From NCBI GenBank assembly GCA_009746045.1, contig RPFO01001139.1:35001-99000 (forward strand): a stretch of DNA of 64,000 nucleotides, given 5' to 3'. Of the stretch, positions 56,895-64,000 are shown piece by piece. Position 1 is the first letter of the stretch. Every line of letters begins with the position of its first letter. The notes under the pieces are model-generated. The model did no database searches and was not told where the DNA came from. It was given only the letters and a program-made list of their open reading frames with translations. The DNA comes from Mesostigma viride (Eukaryota; Streptophyta; Mesostigmatophyceae; Mesostigmatales; Mesostigmataceae). The position numbers and the translations under genes were made by a program.

Positions 56895-59870
56895 CTAACG
56901 TTAGTGCCCGTGCCCCTCTGCTAACGTTTTTCCCGAGCCCCCTCTGCTATCGCTAATTCCCGTGCCCCTTTATAATTGGACCAGGAACACATCCCACACC
57001 CAGGAACAAGTATCCCACAACCAGGAACAAGTATCCCACAACCAGGAACGTGTATCCCACAACCAGGAACGTGTATCCCACAACCAGGAACGACTATCCC
57101 ACAACCAGGAACGAGTTTCCCACAACCAGGAACGTGTTTCCCACAACCAGGAACAAGTATCCCACAACCAGGAACGTGTATCCCACAACCAGGAACACAT
57201 CCCACAACCAGGAACGAGTTTCCCACAACCAGGAACGTGTTTCCCACAACCAGGAACGTGTTTCCCACAACCAGGAACGTGTTTCCCACAACCAGGAACG
57301 ACTATCCCACAACCAGGAACGTGTTTCCCACAACCAGGAACGTGTATCCCACAACCAGGAACGTGTTTCCCACAACCAGGAACGACTATCCCACAACCAG
57401 GAACGTGTTTCCCACAACCAGGAACGTGTTTCCCACAACCAGGAACGTGTATCCCACAACCAGCAACGTGTTTCCCACAACCAGGAACGTGTTTCCCACA
57501 ACCAGGAACGTGTTTCCCACAACCAGGAACGTGTTTCCCACAACCAGGAACAAGTATCCCACAACCAGGAACGTGTTTCCCACAGCCAGGAATGTGTTTC
57601 CCACAACCAGGAACGTGTATCCCACAACCAGGAACGTGTTTCCCACAACCAGGAACAAGTATCCCACAACCAGGAACGTGTATCCCACAACCAGGAACGT
57701 GTTTCCCACAACCAGGAACGACTATCCCACAACCAGGAACAAGTATCCCACAACCAGGAACGTGTTTCCCATAACCAGGAACGTGTATCCCACAACCAGG
57801 AACGTGTATCCCACAACCAAGAACGACTATCCCACAACCAGGAACAAGTATCCCACAACCAGGAACGTGTTTCCCACAACCAGGAACGTGTTTCCCACAA
57901 CCAGGAACGCGTTTCCCACAACCAGGAACGACTATCCCACAACCAGGAACGTGTTTCCCACAACCAGGAACGTGTTTCCCACAACAAGGAACGTGTTTCC
58001 CACAACCAGGAACGTGTTTCCCACAACCAGGAACAAGTATCCCACAACCAGGAACGTGTATCCCACAACCAGGAACGACTATCCCACAACCAGGAACAAG
58101 TATCCCACAACCAGGAACGTGTTTCCCACAACGAGGATCGTGTTTCCCACAACCAGGAACGTGTTTCCCACAACCAGGAACGACTATCCCACAACGAGGA
58201 ACGTGTTTCCCACAACCAGGAACGTGTTTCCCACAACCAGGAACGTGTTTCCCACAACCACGAACGTGTTTCCCACCACCAGGAACGTGTTTCCCACAAC
58301 CAGGAACAAGTATCCCACAACCAGGAACGTGTATCCCACAACCAGGAACGACTATCCCACAACCAGGAACAAGTATCCCACAACCAGGAACGTGTTTCCC
58401 ACAACCAGGAACGTGTTTCCCACAACCAGGAACGACTATCCCACAACCAGGAACGTGTTTCCCACAACCAGGAACAAGTATCCCACAACCAGGAACGTGT
58501 TTCCCACAACCAGGAACAAGTATCCCACAACCAGGAACGAGTTTCCCACAACCAGGAACGTGTATCCCACAACCAGGAACGTGTTTCCCACAACCAGGAA
58601 CAAGTATCCCACAACCAGGAACGTGTTTCCCACAACCAGGAACAAGTTTCCCACAACCAGGAGCAAGTATCCCACAACCAGGAACAAGTATCCCACAACC
58701 AGGAACGTGTTTCCCACAACCAGGAACGTGTATCCCACAACTAGGAACGTGTTTCCCACAACCAGGAACGTGTTTCCCACAACAAGGAACAAGTATCCCA
58801 CAACCAGGAACGTGTTTCCCACAACCAGGAACGACTATCCCACAACCAGGAACGTGTTTCCCACAACCAGGAACAAGTATCCTACAACCAGGAACAAGTA
58901 TCCCACAACCAGGAACGTGTTTCCCACAACCAGGAACGTGTATCCCACAACCAGGAACGTGCATCCCACAACCAGGAACAAGTATCCCACAACAAGGAAC
59001 ACATCCCACAACCAGGAACGTGTATCCCACAACCAGTCGCGCAGTCGGTCTGAATGACTGGCATTATAACGAGCGTCATAGTCGTCTCCGGCTTGGCAGT
59101 GCCGTCATCCTGCATACAAAAAGAACATTGGAGCCAGCACTTTCCCGCGGGTTGTAGCCGATATTCCTCCAGGCAGCGATATTCACCAATGCGCTATCAA
59201 TAAACAAGTCGACACCATCCGGTATGTAAAAAAAGCACGCTGCTGGCCACGACGGTCACGGCGATGATGAACGACAATAACAAGAACGCCTAATAGCAGG
59301 CGTCATACAAACTAGAATAGACTGGAACAACTACTTACCCGGTCGTCTGTGATCTTGACGCAGAGCCTGGTTTACAAGGAAGCGAGGGAAACCGGCCACT
59401 ATGAGCACCCCTACTTAACCCACATAATGAAGGTTAGGAATCCTCCCCATCATGCTAACCGTAGACTCGGTGAAACGCCCCATGCTACAAATACGATAGC
59501 CCAGCAACGACTAGTTGCGGCCATCACCTTGTCCAGTTCTGGCTGGCTGTGCGGCGGTAATTTTACCAAGTTTAAAAATGTTACGCCGCACCAGTCTGTG
59601 CTTTTTTACGTAGTACCAGTGTAGTGTAGAAATCTGCCAAAAGAGCAAACGCCCAAAGCCAACTTCCAAGACGCCCAAAGCCAAATTCCAAGACGCCCAA
59701 AGCCCAAAGGCGGGCGAGTCTGGCGCGGCGCGCCTGTCCTGGAGGCCATTGGGCGCCGGAATAAGAAATCCCGTATATATAGTATATCGGATGGTACTAG
59801 GGATACGATATGTACCTGCTCATCTCTGCTGCCAATGTGCGGCGGGGTAACAAGTAACAACAACAACAAC
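56895..59870 (-). repeat. Right copy of the inverted minisatellite-bearing element
   Basis: This is the reverse complement of 47175-49540, with a longer minisatellite. Matching marks are TATATATAG at about 59775, the identical 91-codon open frame at 59349-59624, the unique block at 59040-59340, and CCCGTGCCCCTTTATAATTG at 56963. The outermost 60-80 bp on each side are more diverged than the rest. Confidence 0.85.
56980..59035. repeat. 21-bp minisatellite, right array, about 98 units
   Basis: Units read AGGAACGTGTTTCCCACAACC, with GTGTATC, AAGTATC and GACTATC variants; this is the reverse complement of the left array. Its length differs from the left array by about 630 bp although the flanks are nearly identical, so the arrays changed length after duplication. 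Confidence 0.97.
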
Positions 59871-60308
59871 CAACAACAACAATAGCCTGTCAAGTGTCAA
59901 CATCTACGGAAACCGTGGGAAGTGACAGCATAGTTAAATCGCGGGATCCGCAGCTGGGTACAGTGAACAGTAGTCAGCAGTAATGAGCACCTGGTTGCAC
60001 AGACTGCACCGTGATCGAACTCATCGAAGGGTGATCCGCGCAGAGTGAACGTAATTTTATTTATGCAATAATGTGGTGGGTAAGTACATGGAAGCGGCCC
60101 GTCGTCACTCCTGTACAGCCACCGATGGGTCGTATGGTTGAATTTAAAAGGTTGTCGTCGCCGTGGTCATATTATTGAGTTAAAGCTTGTTGGCGCCGTG
60201 GTCGAGGCCCCCACGAGTCTTCTGCTTATGCCCCATGCTTAAGATAAGTAAGCATCTTTGGAACTGTGGCAGTGGGGCCTACTTTGGTGCAGGCGCGGCA
60301 TTTCTTCC
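59871..60308. other. HDDC2 5' flank; no separate gene
   Basis: Contains CAACAA runs next to the repeat edge and ordinary sequence leading to the HDDC2 start. No promoter element was assigned. Confidence 0.4.
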
Positions 60309-63000
60309 ATGCTGTACGTGCTGACGCCCTTCAGTGTTGGCGTGGTACCCTGCCCGACTTTTTCTAGCCGAATAGTGTCTGCAGGTAGGCAGTTAAAACC
60401 GAAAATGTCGTGCTCAAGAGACAAAAAAGCTGTTGGCGGGGATGGCTGTCCGAATCCATCACAAGCCATAAACTTCCTGACATTGTGTGAGCGTTTGAAG
60501 GTGAGCATGAGGAGAATATGATCAGCATGGAGTGGGCCTGGGTTTTGCGTCTTTTTACGTCTTTCTGGTTGACAATGCGTGGTTGAGAAATGTTTGCTGT
60601 TCCTTAGTATGTTGCTTCTCATTCGATCGCAGAACCCTCGCCATTTCGTGTTTGCTTCTTACAGACCACGAAGCGGACGGGTTGGGTAAGAAAGGGCGTG
60701 CACCTTCCTGAGTCCATCGCCGACCACATGTACCGCATGGCGATCATGTCCTTGATAGCGCCGTTCGATGAATCGATTGACAGGAACAGGTACGAACGAA
60801 GCAACGAATTACCCGTGAGTACGTGTCTAAGCTTCCTATGTGTTGTCTATACCCTTGAAAGGCGCTACAGGGCTATGTCCAGCATGGAAATGACAGCCGG
60901 CCTTCCACTTTTCTCATTTTCCCATTCTCGTTGCAAGTGAACAGCCTCGTGCAATTGAATCTCCGTAAAATGACATGCCATGCTTCCCCAAGCTTCTCCC
61001 GTGGTGGCAGCTGCGCGTGATGACTCTGGTACAAAATGATTGTGCAGAACATTCATGTTGGACACTGGCTCCTCTGTCTATGTCAGGTTCGGTACTGCTC
61101 TCTGACCCCATGTGGCACCTGGTAGCACGCCATGTGGCGACTACTGCGTGGTCACTCCTGCACAACCCTGGTAGACGGGCACTTACAAATATCTTTAAAC
61201 CGTTGTGCTGTTTGCGATGTTGCCCCTAGCACACGGCACGCTTGCTCTGCTGTTGCCTCTGTGTGCCGGCGTGCAGCAGATAGAGCCGCACAGCCACGCT
61301 CATGCATGGAGGTGGTGGACCCCACGCGTGCGCATGGAGGTGGTGGACCCCATGCGTGCGCATGGAGGTGGTGGACCCCACGCGTGCGCATGGAGGTGGT
61401 GGACCCCACGCGTGCGCATGGAGGTGGTGGACCCCACGCGTGCGCATGGAGGTGGTGGACCCCACGCGTGCGCATGGAGGTGGTGGACCCCACGCGTGCG
61501 CATGGAGGTGGTGGACCCCACGCGTGCGCATGGAGGTGGTGGACCCCACGCGTGCGCATGGAGGTGGTGGACCCCACGCGTGCGCATGGAGGTGGTGGAC
61601 CTCGGATATGCTTGCGCATGCAACTGACAACCCACGGGCCATGCTCATGCTGTGTGCCCGCCACCCACCCGTGTGACACTCTTCCCCTCCCCATCCCCCC
61701 TCGATTCTTTATGCTGGCATGCGCACACGCAGGTGCATGCAGATTGCGCTGGTGCATGACCTGGCTGAAGGTGGGTGCCGCGTGCAGGGTATACCCTGCA
61801 AAGATTGCACAGAGTTATTACTATTATTAATATTATTGGCACACATCGCGCGGGTGTATGACCTGGCCGAAGGTGGGCGGATTGGCGCCCAATTCTGCTT
61901 ACGCTGTCTTTGCCCTCTCCTTGCCCTCTCCTTGACCTCTCCTTGCCCTCTCCTTGCCCTCTCCTTGCCCTCTCTTTGCCCTCTTCTTGCCCTCACCTAG
62001 CCCTCTCCTTGCCCTCACCTTGCCCTCTCCTTGCCCTCTCCTTGCCCTCTCCTTGCCCTCTCCTTGCCCTCCCCTCGCCCTCTCCTTGCCCTCTCCTTGC
62101 CCTCTCCTTGCCCTCTCCTTGCCCTCTCCTTGCCCTCTCCTTGCCCTCTCCTCGCCCTCTCCTCGCCCTCTCCTCGCCCTCTCCTCGCCCTCTCCTTGCT
62201 CTGTCCTTGCCCTTTCCTTGCCGTTGCCCGCTCCTTGCCCTCTCCTTGCCCTCTCCTTGCCCTCTCCTTGCCCTCTCCTTGCTCTGTCCTTGTCCTCTCC
62301 TTGCCCTCTCCTTGCTCTGTCCTTGTCCTCTCCTTGCCCTCTCCTTGCGCCATCCTTTTGCGCTGCATCAGCGGAAGCAAGTGTTGGTAGAGCACTAGTA
62401 CTTGTCTCGAAGGTGCACTAGTGTCCTTGCAGTTTCTGTTGGAAGGGGCGCCGGTACAGGCATCTACCGGCGGCCCTTGCTGGGTACAGCTATATGCATG
62501 CCCCTGGCTGTGTTACTTAGGACGGCGGCCACCTCCTGCGCTCCTGTCTCCCAGCCCACGTCTCTGCCAAGCTGTGGCTATTGGGTACGCGACTCGGAAC
62601 TGCGCTTCTGTCGCACCTGTGGTCCTGGCTGTGTGCAGGGGCCATGGGTCTGCCAACACCAAAGGGGATGTTGACACAAGGGGTGCAGTTTGCGGATGTG
62701 ATTCATGGCCGTCGTATCCCCTATCACTTACCTAGGACTTTTGCGTCGCTGAGTGGCAACAAACACCAAAGTCCGCTGTGGATTTGTTGGCTCATGTGCC
62801 TGCTGCCCCACCGCGTACCCATTGAAGTCCTTATGCCAACCTGGGTCCTGGCGCTGCCCCACCCCTGATTGCGTGCCATCTGTCGCCAGCCATCGTGGGC
62901 GACATCACGCCTCACTGCGGGATCAGCGACGAGGAGAAGTACAAGCGGGAGGCCGACGCGATCGATGCCATCCGGGACATGCTGGGGGGGGGATTGACCG
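60309..63000 (+). CDS. HDDC2: HDDC2-type HD-domain 5'-nucleotidase, 5' part
   Basis: HDDC2/YfbR-like enzymes are metal-dependent HD-domain phosphohydrolases that remove phosphate from deoxynucleoside monophosphates. Four exons join in phase: 60309-60500, 60665-60789, 61733-61770 and 62890-63000, all with AG/GT borders. Family marks are [29 protein letters not shown] (metal-binding His85), ALVHDLAE (His114, Asp115) and [20 protein letters not shown]. The start ATG at 60309 gives a leader that could be an organelle transit peptide; a later ATG at 60405 (MSCSRDKK) is the alternative. The exon with the later conserved EARFxKxxD-type segment is not in the window, so the gene continues past 64000 or is cut. 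Introns 2 and 3 and the sequence after exon 4 carry minisatellites. Confidence 0.88.
61297..61612. repeat. 28-bp minisatellite, about 11 units, HDDC2 intron 2
   Basis: The unit is GCGTGCGCATGGAGGTGGTG followed by GACCCCAC. The 28-bp period makes every frame cycle through the same three readings, so ORFs are open but meaningless. Confidence 0.95.
61848..61880 (+). pseudogene. Degenerate duplicate of HDDC2 exon 3
   Basis: GTATGACCTGGCCGAAGGTG closely matches the end of exon 3 and its donor (GCATGACCTGGCTGAAGGTG, 61754-61773) about 105 bp upstream. The copy encodes RVYDLAE instead of LVHDLAE, so the catalytic His is lost. It lies in intron 3 and looks like a remnant of a small tandem duplication. 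Confidence 0.6.
61905..62350. repeat. 12-bp minisatellite, HDDC2 intron 3
   Basis: The unit is CTCTCCTTGCCC with occasional CTCGCCC, CTTTGCCC or TGCTCTGTCC variants. It is pyrimidine-only on this strand except for the G, and gives spurious [15 protein letters not shown] frames. Confidence 0.95.
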
Positions 63001-63011
63001 GTACGCCAGCT

Positions 63012-63555
63012 GTCGCGCCCCCTTGCCACACCCCCTTGCCGCGCCCCCTTGTCACGCCCCCTTTCCGCGCCCGCTTGTCACGCCCCCTTGCCACGCCCCC
63101 TTGCCACGCCCCCTTGCCGCGCCCCCTTGCGACGCCCCCTTGCGACGCCCCCTTGTCACGCCCCCTTTCCGCGCCCGCTTGTCACGCCCCCTTGCCACGC
63201 CCCCTTGCCACGCCCCCTTGCCGCGCCCCCTTGCCACACCCCCTTGCCGCGCCCCCTTGTCACGCCCCCTTTCCGCGCCCGCTTGTCACGCCCCCTTGCC
63301 ACGCCCCCTTGCCACGCCCCCTTGCCACGCCCCCTTGCCACGCCCCCTTGCCACGCCCCCTTGCCACGCCCCCTTGCCGCGCCCCCTTGCCACACCCCCT
63401 TGCCGCGCCCCCTTGTCACGCCCCCTTTCCGCGCCCGCTTGTCACGCCCCCTTGCCACGCCCCCTTGCCACGCCCCCTTGCCGCGCCCCCTTGCGACGCC
63501 CCCTTGCGACGCCCCCTTGCGACGCCCCCTTGCCGCGCCCCCTTGCCCCGCCCCC
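63012..63555. repeat. 13-bp minisatellite after HDDC2 exon 4
   Basis: The unit is CCACGCCCCCTTG with CCGCG, GACG and TCACG variants. Larger blocks of about 170 bp recur within the array. It begins about 12 bp after the exon 4 donor, inside what should be intron 4. Confidence 0.95.
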
Positions 63556-64000
63556 ACGATAGCCTAGTCGACATGCTGGCCAATGCGCTGCTGCAAGATC
63601 ACCCAAATGGTATGCATGGGCGAGGGACCAGCGCTAGACCCCCCCACAGTTGGGTGAGTTTCGCCCCTCGTAGCCGGCCATGAGGCCATGCTTTCCTGTG
63701 TTTGCCGTGATCTGTCACTTGATGCACGAACAGCGGATCGTGGAAGTGCCTTCGCCCTCTCCGATTCGTGCAGCGTAGCTATGCCAGAACGGCGCAATCG
63801 CAGCTGACATGCCTGCATGTATATTCATTGAGAATGATAAGTTACGGAGGTGAGAGTGGCATGCAACATAAGGAAATTAAACCCCGAAAAGAACCCCAAA
63901 GAAAATAATCTGCATGTAGAGGGACTTCCACAGTAATAACTACTATTATTTGTTCATCAGAAAGTTACGCTAAAAAAAGGTCCCAAGGCAACCGAACACT
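63556..64000. other. Window end; no exon recognised
   Basis: Presumably the continuation of HDDC2 intron 4 or beyond. A short open stretch at about 63564-63610 (VDMLANALLQDHPNG) does not match the expected next HDDC2 segment. The last 150 bp are AT-richer. Confidence 0.35.

Noticed and set aside
61910-62421. Leu/Pro/Ser-rich repeat proteins from the 12-bp array
   Set aside because: Pure products of the microsatellite in all three frames, inside an intron of HDDC2.

Overview
The window looks like nuclear DNA of a green alga (Chlorophyta). The grounds are: split genes with GT-AG introns and GC-rich exons, a lipoyl synthase with a plastid-type N-terminus, a large RAP-domain (organellar RNA-binding type) protein, TTTAGGG plant-type telomere motifs, and a mix of DIRS-like, Penelope-like and LINE elements typical of algae. 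There is no sign of bacterial, organellar or viral gene organisation. The species cannot be named from the sequence.

Host genes, left to right: (1) a GEX1/KAR5-like nuclear-fusion protein gene on the minus strand (11004 down to 6588, 3' part missing and frame-disturbed near its N-terminus); (2) YIF1, a Golgi/ER membrane trafficking protein, minus strand, five exons (24686 to 21550); (3) lipoyl synthase, plus strand, six exons (25487-33386), head-to-head with YIF1; (4) a long RAP-domain protein, minus strand (46472 to 42438); (5) an HDDC2-type HD-domain nucleotidase, plus strand (60309 to 63000 and beyond the window). Splice boundaries of YIF1, lipoyl synthase and HDDC2 join in phase, so these three look functional as far as they can be seen.

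Most of the remainder is repeats. The first 6.2 kb holds a tetranucleotide tract and a decayed DIRS-like (tyrosine-recombinase) retroelement carrying a small inverted-repeat DNA element. Two LINE families (here called A and B) occur many times, often nested and with clear target-site duplications. A third family encodes only ORF1 followed by a 3' UTR, resembling mammalian HAL1 (half-L1). Family A, the ORF1-only family and a fourth set of ends share a 3'-terminal hairpin with one bulged base, followed by a TAAT-type tail. A Penelope-like fossil (53440-56880) was split by a fairly young LINE A.

Minisatellites are exceptionally abundant, and nearly every long intron has at least one (units of 57, 54, 37, 64, 23, 30, 28, 13 and 12 bp). 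Outside genes, two nearly identical copies of an element built around a 21-bp minisatellite lie in inverted orientation (47175-49540 and 56895-59870) and bracket about 7 kb of satellites, a hAT-like element and the Penelope/LINE nest.

The best candidates for something new are the ORF1-only retroelement family with its shared, covarying 3' hairpin; the two telomere-motif insertions flanked by direct repeats; and the inverted minisatellite element pair. All family assignments come from reading motifs by eye; no database search was run.
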